Shown here piece after piece: positions 34,048-45,400 of a stretch of DNA of 64,000 nt. The position numbers and the translations under genes were made by a program. The stretch's first letter is position 1, and each line of letters begins with the position of its first letter. This DNA is from Enoplolaimus lenunculus. Lineage: Eukaryota > Nematoda > Enoplea > Enoplida > Thoracostomopsidae. The notes below the pieces were generated by a model. It searched no databases and was not told the origin of the DNA. It saw only the letters and a program-made list of their open reading frames with translations. The stretch lies in contig JASANG010002386.1 of assembly GCA_030248215.1 (NCBI GenBank), positions 62,001 through 126,000 on the forward strand, in the 5' to 3' direction.

Positions 34048-37000
34048 ATGATATTGTTTAAACTGCGTTGGTATCTGGCGTATCGGTTATTGCGTATAAT
34101 CATTGAACAGTTCGAAACGTTGATTGGCTGGTTCGTCGGCTGGACTCAAGTCAGGTTGAAAATGAGAAACGGGACGCTGAATGACGTCATCGAGGTTGCG
34201 ACACCGCTATTTAGAATGAAAGATAAGTTATATTTTTTTGGTATTAAATTAGCTCTGATGGTTCCGTTTTTATTGCTTCACCCATTTAAATCAATCTAAG
34301 GTGAATGTAAAAAATATGTTCAGCTGAATGTACTTTGATCTACATATCAAGATCACTTGTGACCAATTGGTGATAGGTTATTGTAACTTTTTCGAATCAG
34401 TGGACCGTCAGCGTCGACGCTTTTTTCAGCCCATCTATAGAACAGGGCCGGAACAGTAGTATAAGCATATTCCTAAGCCTAAGTAAGCCTAAGCGTAGGG
34501 ATGAGCCTATTCCTAAGCCTAAGCCTAAGCAAAACAATTTGTATAAAGCTTAAACCGACTCTATTATAGCCCCTCCGGAAAACGATCCGGCCCTGTTCTA
34601 TACATGGGTCCTTTTTTTCTTTATTTGCGTTTGATACATTTCACACCTATACGGTGTGTAGAATAGCATATCTGAAGCTATGGCAGTTTTACGATAGAGT
34701 TCTAAAACTGAATGTTTTCAACGCTAAATACGCAGTTAAAAATATGGTTATAATGCGTTAAACATAAAAATTATTAATAGATTTTTGTTTTATTTCAGGC
34801 TACGAAGGCGACTATGCGCGTCCGGTTGATTTTATTCTTTGGCACAAAGAATTTGTTCCTTTACGTTCGTTGTGGGATCCAAAATGGACAATGTACTGTA
34901 TCGATCAGTGCCAAGTGGTATTCGTTTATTCGAAAGTTAGTTTTATTCATATTTTATTTCGTATAGCAATGATGCCAATTTAAGCCATATCGCTAATATT
35001 ACTAGTCGCGGCAGTCAGAAAATTTTTTTGCAACGATTAGCCATGGGCCAATGTTACTTTAAGGGGAGCAACAGTAGATTAAGCGTATTCCTAAGCCTAG
35101 CCTAAGCCTAAGCATTGCAAGAATGTGTTCCTAACGTAAGCCTAAGCCTAAGCCTAAGTAAAAAGATGTAATCTACAATCTAAACTTACTCTTTTATAGA
35201 CCCACCAGTAACCTGGACGCCCCTTAAAGTAACGTGGGCCAGCCATGGCGTCAACGTCACGGGTATAATCAAGACAAAACTGGTAGCAGTCAAATCACTG
35301 CATGGTCCCGTAGGCAAACTGGGGTGAGGGCGGGTTCAACTCGTCCTGGAAAAATTTTGGACCCCATACAAAATTTGGAACCTTGTTTGTAAGTCAACGA
35401 AAACCATTGTATGCCTGTCATGAAAAATGTTTAGGCCACCCTAGCGAGATGAGCTGGCGACGTACCTGGTACTGTTTGTGTGAAATTAAAGGGCCAATGT
35501 AAAGGACAGGGGCGGAACAGTATTATAAGCTTATTCCTAAGCCTAAGCCTAAGCCTAAGCGTAAGAATGAGTTTATTCCAAGCCTAAGCCTAAGGCTAAG
35601 CCAAGCAAAAAAATAGGCTAAAACTTAAGCTTATTCTATTTCAGTCCCACAGAAAAACGTTCCGCCTCTGATCTTTGCATGGGCCAATTAAAGCCACGAT
35701 GTTTGGCTTGAGATGTTATTGGTCGATATTTTTTAACATAAAAATGATGTCACCGTCAACAAAATAGTTTATAACCAATCAGGTATCGTTGCTTTATTTA
35801 TTTGAATATTCGGGTTCAGTTTGCTCATCAAAGCAAAAATGAAATGTAGCGCTGCTGTTATGGTGTAGTTTTTCTCTTTCTAATTTATCCCTCTGAAAAG
35901 TTACTGGGGTCTTATAGGGTGCGGTGGGTCGGGTGTGAATTTACCACCCGCAAATGGGACAAACATGAGGCGAATAATCAGAAAATAAATTTCTCATGGT
36001 GTTAAAACTTATACCTTAAAAATATGCTGGATATTTTCTAGACAGACTAAGTAAGTAAGTAAGCTTAAATTTTGAGTGCAAAATTTATTAATTTCAGAAA
36101 ACAAAGTAAGTTTAAATTTTGAGTGCTAAATTTTATTAATTTCATAAAACAAATTAAGTTTATATTTTGAGTGCTAAATTTTATTAATTTCATAAAACAA
36201 ATTAAGTTTAAATTTTGAGTGCAAAATTTATTAATTTCAGAAAACAAATTAAGTTTAAATTTTGAGTGCAAAATTTATTAATTTCATAAAACAAATTAAG
36301 TTTAAATTTTGAGTGCTAAATTTTATTAATTTCATAAAACAAATTAAGGTGAAAGTTTGAGTGCAAAATTTATTAATTTCAGAAAACAAAGTAAGTTTAA
36401 ATTTTGAGTGCTAAATTTTATTAATTTCATAAAACAAATTAAGTTTAAATTTTGAGTGCTAAATTTTATTAATTTCATAAAACAAATTAAGTTTAAATTT
36501 TGAGTGCTAAATTTTATTAATTTCATAAAACAAATTAAGTTTATATTTTGAGTGCTAAATTTTATTAATTTCATAAAACAAATTAAGTTTAAATTTTGAG
36601 TGCAAAATTTATTAATTTCAGAAAACAAATTAAGTTTAAATTTTGAGTGCAAAATTTATTAATTTCATAAAACAAATTAAGTTTAAATTTTGAGTGCTAA
36701 ATTTTATTAATTTCATAAAACAAATTAAGGTGAAAGTTTGAGTGCAAAATTTATTAATTTCAGAAAACAAAGTAAGTTTAAATTTTGAGTGCTAAATTTT
36801 ATTAATTTCATAAAACAAATTAAGTTTAAATTTTGAGTGCAAAATTTTATTAATTTCATAAAACAAATTAAGTTGAAAGTTTGAGTGCAAAATTTATTAA
36901 TTTCAGAAAACAATCAAAGATTATCAAGCGCGTAATGCACCATTTTTCTATATTCAACAACACACAGATGCGCGCATGGTTGCACGCATTTGTATCAGTC

Positions 37001-38475
37001 AATTTGTGCAATTAGCAACTGCGTTTCCTGAAAATTGCAATTTTCGTTGTCGTGTTGCGTATTTGAGTAATGTACCACGTGCCGGGACCACGTTATTGAC
37101 ATCGCTGCTTCAAGCATCGGACAGGTAAATATATTTTGTTTGTTTGACTGTTTGTTTGTTTGATTGTTTGCTTGGTTGTTCGTTTGTTCGTTTGTTGGTT
37201 TGTTTGTTGATTTGTTTGTGTTTTGTTTATTGGTTTGTTTGTTGATTTCTTTGGCTGGTTGGTAAGTTGTTTGTTTGATTAATTGTTTGTTGGTTTGTTT
37301 ATTAGCAAGTCTGCTTTATCAAATGTGTTTATTGTAGTGATCCGAATAAAATGGAAGAGGTGGTAATAAACTCATAGTTAATTCTACTCATTGTGGTTAA
37401 ATTAATCAACTCCACCAGAATCAACTCAACTTAGAGTGAGAATGAAACTTAAAAGTTGATTAATTAACTCATTTGGGATTTACAGTGTGTGTATGCGAAA
37501 TAATACACAATGCGCAGTGTTTAACAATTACTCTACTCGCTGGCGTAAATTAAATAAATTGTTCAATTTTGATTCGATTTTAGATTAGTTTGTCTAGCAG
37601 AGCCTGACATTTTTACGAATCTTGCAATTTTGAAAGAGTTCAATGCATTCGACGCGCAAACACTGCGTGCACTATTGCAAACTGCATTTGGCAAACTTTG
37701 CAGTGAATTTGACGAAAATTGCGTTGTTGTCATTAAACCGCAATCAAATGGCAGTATTTTGGTGCCTGAGATTGTGGAAACGATTGGAAATGATAAAGTT
37801 TTCATTATATTTCTATATCGCAGGTAACTACTAAATCCGTTTACAAGTTAAACTTTTGTACTGTAAGAACTTGTAGCTGCAACTATTGTAAACTACTTTT
37901 TTGAACAAAACTTGCACGCGCAGTTTGCTGTTGCAAGTTGTTGTAGAAAAAACACTTGAACATGTGAATAGGGCTTAACAATGGTTAGACTTAAAAAGAT
38001 GATTGTTTCTGCTTAACAGAAAATTTTGCATTTTTAATATATGTTATTCAAATTTTTTTTGTTGAAACCAGTGTACTTTAGCCGTTAGTTACTCCTGTAA
38101 TTATTTGTTTTGAGTAAATTTTACTATTAATTTTTGTAAACAATACATTAAGTTTTTCATTAATTTTAGCAAATTTTTTTTGCAAAATGAAAGCTTATGG
38201 CCAAAAGTTTACACAACGTTGACCAACTTGTGGCGGATTGAGAAATTTTTGATGGAGGAGGCCGTGCTATATATGATGTTGAAAAAAGTTTGCGCAAATT
38301 AATCGCTACGGGACTACACAAACTGAGTCAAATTCGACTACGCCAGAGTCAATTTCGAATCACTGTGACGCAGATTATTTCGGAGATAGTCAATTTGGCT
38401 CACCATTTTTTGCAGGGCTAACATGCATACTTCACGAATATGTAGTGAGAATAAGACAAAATGTGAATTTAATAC

Positions 38476-38516
<41 letters not shown>

Positions 38517-41500
38517 TGCATTTTAAGCAATGTTAACAAATGCATGCGGTCAATGGAGAAAATGCTTCGGGTTGAAGGCATGACAGAAGACGTCATAGAA
38601 GCAAAGAAACTGTTTGGAAACGAGTTGGCGCATCAGCTGATCGGATTCACAAAGTATAATGCACTGTTCACAATGATTTTAACATTCAGAATTATTTTAG
38701 TGTTAAATTCGAACAGTTAACATTGTTTACCACCATTGCACGTCTGGAACATAAATTTAACGCGCAGGACATTGCCTTTGCATTATACATTTGCAAAAAA
38801 TATCTTAAAAAACAGAAATGTCTAAAAACATAAATGTCTTAAAAATAAAAATGTGTAAAAACAAAAATCATTTAAAAACAAAAATTTCTTAAAAAACAAT
38901 AATGTCTGAAAAAGAAAAATTAAAAACAAAAATATCTTAAAAACAAAAATGTCTTCAAAACAAAAATGTCTGAAAACGAAAATGACTTAAAAACAAAACT
39001 GTCTAAAAACAAAAATGTCTTAAAAGCACAAAATGCCTTAAAAAATGTCTTGAAAACAAAAATGTCTTAGAAATCTTAAAAATGACTTAAAGGATTGCTG
39101 TAAAAATTTAATTCTATAATTCCAAAGTTATATTGACTCATGTAGTGTAGTTCGTGAAATGCCTCGCCAAGGTTAAACAATACCTTTACATAAACGCTCT
39201 GAGTTTAGACTCTGGGTTTTGGTATATACAAAAATTTTTTTCGGCGCATTGTTGACAAATTCATTTTTTTTTATAATTTTCAGATATCAACCGGAAACGT
39301 TTACGAAGTTTAATCCGACAACAGTATTAGACTACGCGGCGTTACTTTATCTTGCACCAATTGCATGGTTTAAATCGCAATCAAACTCGGGTCTTCGAAT
39401 TCATTTGGTTCAATTTGAAGATATTATTTTGTCGACACGTCAAGTTATGGAAGACTTGTTTACGCTGTTACAAGTTATTAATGGTTAGATTTATCAAGAG
39501 TGCATGATACACGAGTGTACAACTCTTGGGGTTCCGCATGGTACAAAATGTGCCACCGGGCGTTGCGCTTTTGGCCGACCCCCTTGTTTAGAGGGGGGTC
39601 GCAAACGCCTAAATTAAACTAATGTACCCCCATCCAAATAAACGGGGAAGGGCAAAAACGCAACGCGTGCCGGGTACATTCTTTTCTACACAGAATGTGC
39701 TCAGTTGCACACTCTTGTAAAATAGCGATTACCCACTCTTGGTTTGATTATGACGTCTTGATTTGGTTTGGTTGCACTTTTTTTGTTTGACCGATAGACT
39801 GCTTTTTAGTTTTTTTCAAACACAAACACAAGACAGATAACAGTTTCGCTGATCAGACGCACTGATATACGCCACGACGCTAAATTGATAGCATTCCAAC
39901 TGACTGTTATGTGCAAAAAGTATTGGCAAAGAATTGGCAATTATTTTTGCAAATGCCGATGCCAATACTTACCAAAAGTGCCGATTGTTACCGATGCCGA
40001 TTAATCGGCACATCTCTAGCGTGGATCAATCTCGTCACTGAATTAAACTTAAACAGAATGAAGTCAAACCAGTCACATGACTGAGTTTAAGTTCTTGGGC
40101 TCCCAACGCCGTGGGGCTGTTTTTGGCGATATATCCAGTCAGCAATAGGTTTTTGAACAAGCGAATTGCGTCAACAGCGCAACTGAAAACTTGCATAAAG
40201 GTAAAGCAAAACAAGTGCAAAAAATCAACAAAAATTGGATGTCATTCATTCTGATTGGTTCGAAAGTTTACAAGGCCTATCACCAGGGTGCAACCGGAAT
40301 TACAATTTACCGGAACCGGAACCGGAATTTGAAAATTTTACCGGAACCGGAACCGGAACCGGAAAGTGAAAAATGCATTTCACCAAAAATTTCAATTTAA
40401 TCGTATTTTTTTGCTCTATTATTTGTGAAACAACCTTAGTCGAACATAGGTATTTATTTTATCTGTTATATTTTAGATTTTCATCATCGACTGAAGTGAA
40501 ATCCGCCATCAATGGCTTATATTCGGAGTACAAGTGGCTTTCAAAAGAGATTCTTAAAAATTAGCAAAGTTAAGAAAACGGCCAAATTATAATACCGGAA
40601 TTTTTAAATCCGGTAAAAATTTACCGGAACCGGAACCGGAAGGTGAAAAAATGCCGGAACCGGAACCGGAACCGGAATTCCGGTTGCACCCTGCCTATCA
40701 CCAACTGGTTACAATTGCTAAACACATTTGAGAATAGGTAGGGACGCTAGAGTTATCTATATATTAAAGCTGGAACGCCCCATATACGTATTTTGGGCAG
40801 CGTTCCAGCAGATTTGTGTATCCATATGCAAAGTTGCTTCTATACTCATAAGTGATAAAAAATTCTGAAGTAGATTGTTCTTTACTTTTTCTTTGTGTTG
40901 TTTTATTCTATAAGACGAAGCCTATTTGCTTTAATGCCTATAGTTTACATTTATGTAATTTGTGTATTGTCTTAAGCAGGCATCAGTTTGAGACGCGTAT
41001 TTTTCTTTGCGGATGGTGGATCCCGGGGTTCGTCATTTCTACCGGACCCACACGACTTATTGCTGCTGATGACACAGCTGCTATGCTTAGATGGAACATG
41101 CGCTCTGATTCGTTCTTGTTTTCAGATCGCCACATTTAATCAAAGTTTTTTTCACTGGATCCGCATTTTTTGAATTTTTTCGTATCTTTATCAATTACTA
41201 ATATAATGCAGAAGTATATTTAGTTTCTTCCAATCGATTTCAAAACCAGCGAAGGCCCCGGCAGCAAACCCACCAAGGATCCAACCGTTGAGAATTCCTA
41301 TGCGTTCCTCTCGTCGTTCGTCCCTTTTAGATTTGTGATTCGGTACTGTTTCCGTAGTTACAAGTTTATTTCATTAGCACGCCTCTCAAATATTATGTTC
41401 TAACCAAAACCTACACTCCTGGATCCTACAGCCGTTTACAACGGGCCCTACATATTCACTCCACTACGGCGACTTATCTTTATGCTCATTTAGATTCGCG

Positions 41501-43918
41501 GGTGACGCAATACGACTTCGAGAGACAATCAGCCAGAGCAATCAGCAGTAGCCAGCTCACCTGTTATAGAGAGAACACACATTAACGAATATTGGTTGAC
41601 CAGAAGATGTACAAACTAACAGAGACCTGGTTCTGGAGATGATCGCGTGCTTTCCCCCCCCCTATGGGGGCACCCTATGCGACCTGACAATTGTATCGCC
41701 ATTGCTCCGCTTATATTTATTAGGATGATCGCCACCCCCTAACAAGGGGGGGGGTCGCCAAACCGCAACATCCGGTGGTACATTTTGTACAACCCAAAAA
41801 GTTGCAAACTCTTGTATCATGCATTCTTGGTTGAACGAATAAGTTTACAAGTGCAGCTAAAGCTTTTCTTCCGGGGGGGGGGCAAAATCTTTCTAATGTG
41901 GACTTGGCTCCCAGGCCACCTTTACCATTTAATCAAGCAATCGCCAATATAAAATAACGAGCAGAAATGCAGTGAATACAATCGCGATAAACAGAGCAGT
42001 TGTTTCTGTCCGTTACCGTGGTTTATCGACATATTTTTCAAATTTGAACCGTTCCACTCGTGAACGCGTCATTCAATCCTAATTCGTTGGCAATGACGTC
42101 ATACTTTGCCTTTACGTCATTGGTCAATTCTGTATGCGGAACACCGGCAAGAGCAGAGCGACTTAGAAACGTTCCGTGTTGACTATCTTGATCCATTGTT
42201 TCCAATGATTTTGACAAAAGTTCATGACGAACTGCATACGGGGTTTGATCTGAAAACAAGAACGAATCCAGAGCCGCATCTTCCATCTAAGCATAGCAGC
42301 TGTGTCATCAGCAGCAATAAGTCGTGTGGGTCCGGTAGAAATGACGAACCCCGGGATCCACCATCCGCAGAGAAAAATACGCGTCTCAAACTGATGCCTG
42401 CTTAAGACAATACACAAATTACATAAATGTAAACTATAGGCACAAAGCAAATAGGCTTCGTCTTATAGAATAAAACAACACAAAGAAAAAGTAAAGAACA
42501 ATCTACTCAGAATTTTTTATCGCTTATAAGTACAGAAGCAACTTTGCATATGGATATGCAAATCTGCTGGAACGCTGCCCAAAATACGTATGTAGGGCGT
42601 TCCAGCTTTAATATATAGATAACTCTAGCGTCTCTATTCTCAAATGTGTTTAGCAATTGTAACCAGTTGGTGATAGGCAGGGTGCAACCGGAATTCCGGT
42701 TCCGGTTCCGGTTCCGGTAAAATTTTCAAATTCCGGTTCCGGTTCCGGTTCCGGTAAATTGTAATTCCGGTTGCACCCTGGTGATAGGCCTTGTAAACTT
42801 TCGAACCAATCAGAATGAATGACATCCAATTTTTGTTGATTTTTTGCACTTGTTTTGCTTTACCTTTATGTAAATTTTCAGTTGCGCTGTTGTCGCAATT
42901 CGCTTGTTCAAAAAGCTATTGCTGATTGGATATATCGCCAAAAACAGCCCCACGGCGTTGGGAACCCAGGAATTTAAACTCAGTCATGCGATTCCGGTTT
43001 GACTTCATTCTGTTTAAGTTTAATTCAGGGACGAGATTGATCCACGCTAGAGATGTGCCGATTAATCGGCATCGGTAACAATCGGCACTTTTGGTAAGTA
43101 TTGGCATCGGCATTTGCAAAAATAATTGCCAATTCTTTGCCAATACTTTTTGCACATAACAGTCAGTTGGAATGCTATCAATTTAGCGTTGTGGCGTATA
43201 TCAGTGCGTGTGATCAGCGAAACTGTTATCTGTCTTGTGTTTGTGTTTGAAAAAACTAAAAAGAAATCTTTCGGTCAAACAAAAAAAGTGCAACCAAACC
43301 AAATAAAGACGTCATAATCAAACCAAGAGTGGGTAATCGCTATTGTACAAGAGTGTGCAACTGGGCACATTCTGTGTAGAAAAGAATGTACCCGGCACGC
43401 GTTGCGTTTTTGCCCTTCCCCGTTTATTTGGATGGGGGTACATTAGTTTAATTTTGGTGTTTGCCCCCCCCCACAAAAAAACGGGGGGGGGGTCGGCCAA
43501 AACCGCAACATCCGGTGGTACATTTTGTACAACCCAAAAAGTTGCAAACTCTTGTATCATGCATTCTTGGTTGAACGAATAAGTTTACAAGTGCAGCTAA
43601 AGCTTTTCTTCCGGGGGCATTTCTACCGGCCCAAGACTTTGCTGCTGATGCACAGCTGCTATGCTTAGATGGAAAGATGCGGCTCTGGATTCGTTCTTGT
43701 TTTCAGATCAAACCCCGTATGAAGTTCGTGAACAGCTTTTGTCAAAATCATTGGAAACAATGGATCAAGATAGTCAACAAGGAACGTTTCTGAGTCGCTC
43801 TGCTCTTGCCAGTGTTCCGCATACAGAATTGACCAATGACGTAAAGGCAAAGTATGACGTCATTGCCAACGAATTAGGATTGAATGACGCGTTCACGAGT
43901 GGAACGGTTCAAATTTGA
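34048..43918 (+). CDS. P-loop sulfotransferase-like protein, seven exons
   Basis: Exons: 34048-34240 (tentative first), 34799-34935, 36907-37124, 37584-37823, 38528-38653, 39284-39483 and 43707-43918 (stop). They total 1326 nt (441 residues) with phase agreement at every junction. The first exon encodes a hydrophobic N-terminus that could anchor the protein in a secretory membrane. VAYLSNVPRAGTTLL is the PAPS 5'-phosphosulfate (P-loop) motif. AEPDIFTNL follows it, and FIIFLYRS with a downstream Ser fits the 3'-phosphate-binding arginine/serine region. VQFEDI and DQDSQQGTFLSR match a C-terminal motif I recall in an uncharacterised invertebrate sulfotransferase-like family. The substrate is unknown. 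Odd points: exon 36907 is entered from inside a satellite, exon 38528-38653 ends at a MITE edge, and the last exon has an inverted twin at 42038-42249. Confidence 0.8.
34428..34610. mobile_element. TTAGGC-bearing MITE, subtype with GGGCCGGA inside the ends
   Basis: Ends GCCCATCTATAGAACAG and CTGTTCTATACATGGGTC, with CCTAAG runs between. The flanks are T-rich CTTTTTTC-like on both sides. It lies in the first intron of the sulfotransferase-like gene. Confidence 0.72.
35046..35240. mobile_element. TTAGGC-bearing MITE, subtype GTTACTTTAAGGGG
   Basis: Ends GGCCAATGTTACTTTAAGG and TTAAAGTAACGTGGGCC. AGCCATGG is found at both junctions (sharing one G with the left end). CCTAAG hexamers run through the middle. 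Confidence 0.75.
35492..35685. mobile_element. TTAGGC-bearing MITE with perfect 8-bp target duplication
   Basis: A 194-bp element, GGCCAATGTAAAGGACAG to CTGATCTTTGCATGGGCC, flanked by an exact AATTAAAG duplication (35484-35491 and 35686-35693). This copy best defines the family borders and its hAT-like 8-bp target size. Confidence 0.85.
36061..36906. repeat. Satellite of about 48 bp ending exactly at a splice acceptor
   Basis: About 18 units (TTTTGAGTGCTAAATTTTAT, TAATTTCATAAAACAAATTA, AG). Some units have TTTCAGAAAACAAAGTAAG in place of TTTCATAAAACAAATTAAG. The last unit supplies the TTTCAG acceptor of exon 36907-37124, and the exon starts with the unit's own AAAACAA. Confidence 0.88.
37130..37310. 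repeat. GTTT-rich simple repeat
   Basis: Imperfect TTTG/TTTGTTTG runs directly after the donor of exon 36907-37124. Confidence 0.7.
38468..38515. repeat. AAT microsatellite
   Basis: About 14 AAT/ATA units just upstream of the acceptor at 38527. Read in frame they would give poly-Asn, but the splice call places them in the intron. Confidence 0.85.
38528..38653 (+). CDS. Short internal exon of the sulfotransferase-like gene
   Basis: This exon was recovered from phase logic. Exon 37584-37823 ends with two bases of a codon and exon 39284 begins with one, but joining them directly loses the helix expected after the LYR motif. This 126-nt segment follows TTTTAAG, contributes one base, and ends with two bases before GTATAA. 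It gives LYRS-NVNKCMRSMEKML and GNELAHQLIGFTK, then YQPETF in the next exon. It sits just downstream of a 48-bp AAT repeat. Confidence 0.65.
38790..39090. repeat. Degenerate 17-bp minisatellite
   Basis: About 16 irregular units of AAAAACAAAAATGTCTT in the intron before exon 39284-39483. Confidence 0.7.
40284..40693. mobile_element. hAT-type MITE, family CAGGGTGCAACC (full copy)
   Basis: Termini CAGGGTGCAACC and GGTTGCACCCTG are flanked by an exact 8-bp duplication, CCTATCAC (40276-40283 and 40694-40701). The interior is closely similar to the copy at 4462-4815. It lies in the left arm of the large inverted duplication. Confidence 0.88.
42038..42249 (-). pseudogene. Inverted duplicate of the terminal sulfotransferase-like exon
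   Basis: This is an exact-length (212 nt) copy of exon 43707-43918 in the opposite orientation. It keeps the acceptor, an open frame to the same stop, and a protein that differs at only about five of 69 residues (for example AVRHE for EVREQ, and SQHG for SQQG). It lies inside the gene's last intron and cannot be spliced in cis to the upstream exons, so it is probably non-functional as an exon. Its open frame shows that the duplication is recent or that selection still acts on it. Confidence 0.75.
42678..42780. mobile_element. hAT-type MITE, internally deleted copy at the mirror site
   Basis: Same termini, with target duplication GTGATAGG (42670-42677 and 42781-42788), the reverse complement of the duplication around 40284-40693. 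This is therefore the same insertion copied into the right arm, with about 300 bp of interior since lost on this arm (or gained on the other). Confidence 0.85.
43707..43918 (+). CDS. Terminal exon of the sulfotransferase-like gene
   Basis: The exon follows a strong acceptor (TTCTTGTTTTCAG) and enters in phase 1, so G plus AT forms the Asp before QTPYEV. It encodes the conserved DQDSQQGTFLSR segment and the C-terminus ending GTVQI before the stop. It is collinear with the other exons, whereas the near-identical copy at 42038-42249 is on the opposite strand. The intron before it is 4.2 kb and consists largely of inverted repeats. Confidence 0.8.
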
Positions 43919-45204
43919 AAAATATGTCGATAAACCACGGTAACGGACAGAAACAACTGCTCTGTTTATCGCGATTGTATTCACTGCATTTCTGCCCGTT
44001 ATTTTATATTGGCGATTGCATGATTAAATGGTAAAGGTGGCCTGGGAGCCAAGTCCACATTAGAATGATTTTGCCCCCTCCCCCCGCAAGAAAAGCTTTT
44101 GCTGCACTTGTAAACTTATTCGTTCAACCAAGAGTGCATGATACAAGAGTTTGCAACTCTTTAGGTTCCGCTTGTATGAAATGTACCACCGGACGTTGCG
44201 GTTTTGGCCGATCCCCCCTTGTTTAGAGGGGGGTCGCTGTCACATGCAATCATCCTAATTAAATTATAAGCGGAGCAATTTGTTGCCGAATACATAATGT
44301 GTCATGGTTCGCATAGGGTGTACCCCCTCTAAATAAGGGGGGTGGGGCAAAAATGCAACGCGATTCTATTCTACACAGAATGCACCCAGTTGCATACTCT
44401 TGTTAGTTTGTATCATCCATTCTTGGTTCAACCGAATATTCGTTTTAGAATTGTGTTGTTCTCTCTATAACAGGTTGAGCTGGCTGCTGTGCCTGTGATT
44501 GCTACTGGCTGAATTTGTCATATCTCGAAGTTCGATTTGAATTGCGTCTACCCGCGAATCATAAATTTGAGCATAAAGATAAGATCGCCGTAGTTGCGTC
44601 CAGTTGAAATATCGTTAGCTGGCCATTACGTTTAAGTAAACGTGACTGTAGTGATAATTCCATTAGTGAGTGTAGGTTTTGGTTAATGTAACATTAATAC
44701 TTTGAGCAGGCGTTTGCTTAAATTCTAAATTTGAAATAAACTTTGTAACTACGGAAACAGTACCGAATTCACAAATTTCTAAAAGGGATCCGAAGCGACC
44801 GAGATGTCGAACGCCATTTTAGTGCTGAATTTTACTACAAAATCGTGGTTTGGATCACTTGGGATTGGGGTTTGCTATGCCTGGGTGCCTTTCGCTTGGT
44901 TTTGAAATCGATTGGAAAGCAAACTTAATATATACTTATCTTGCATTATATTAGTAATTGATTTAGTAGAAAGTTTTTAATATTCATGATATTAAAAATT
45001 TATTTTCAATAAAAAATCATTGCAGGGAATTTTTCTTCATTCAAAGCATTGCAAAACACAACTTTTTGATTAAATGTGGCGATCTGAAAAACGCAAACGG
45101 CCAAATTAATTGAGTTTCGGAGGGTCAAATTGTTTCAGAAATGTTTTCTATTCGTATATATTAAAAGGAATTGCTATTGCAAAAGCGTATTTCTTACATG
45201 TATT

Positions 45205-45394
45205 GGACCATGTTACTCTAAGGGGCGTAACAGTGGATTAAGCGCATTCCTAAGTCTAAAGTCTAAGGCTAAGCGTTGCAAAAATGTGTTCTTAAGCCTA
45301 AGCCTAAGCCTACGCAAAAAAGTAATCTAGAAAATAAACCTACTCTGTTATAGATCCAACAGAGACCTGGACGCCCCTAAAAGTAACATGGGCC
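45205..45394. mobile_element. TTAGGC-bearing MITE, subtype GTTACTTTAAGGGG
   Basis: Ends GGACCATGTTACTCTAAGG and TAAAAGTAACATGGGCC. CCTAAG hexamers lie within. It ends six bases before the TA-flanked MITE at 45401. Confidence 0.72.
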
Positions 45395-45400
45395 CACATA

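Larger units (their letters stand above)
39490..45090. repeat. Complex inverted duplication in the last sulfotransferase-like intron
   Basis: Three segment pairs are inverted copies. a: 39490-41128 with 42248-43570. b: about 41129-41640 with 44340-45085. c: about 41640-42249 (holding the inverted exon copy) with 43707-44340 (holding the true exon). The order is a, b, c, a-inverted, c-inverted, b-inverted. The arms share MITE insertions, so they arose after those insertions. It could be a foldback rearrangement; a chimeric assembly must be excluded. Confidence 0.75.

Noticed and set aside
33830-35640. Interstitial telomere scar or chromosome end
   Set aside because: The TTAGGC runs are short, recur in many places, and sit inside elements with inverted ends and target duplications.
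36065-36913. Minus-strand ORFs of repeated INFALK/LNLICFMKL units
   Set aside because: Created by the ~48-bp satellite, which is intronic to the plus-strand gene.
40988-41173. Third copy of the terminal exon at about 41128
   Set aside because: Only the intron end and acceptor are duplicated; sequence diverges from the exon right after the TTTTCAG.
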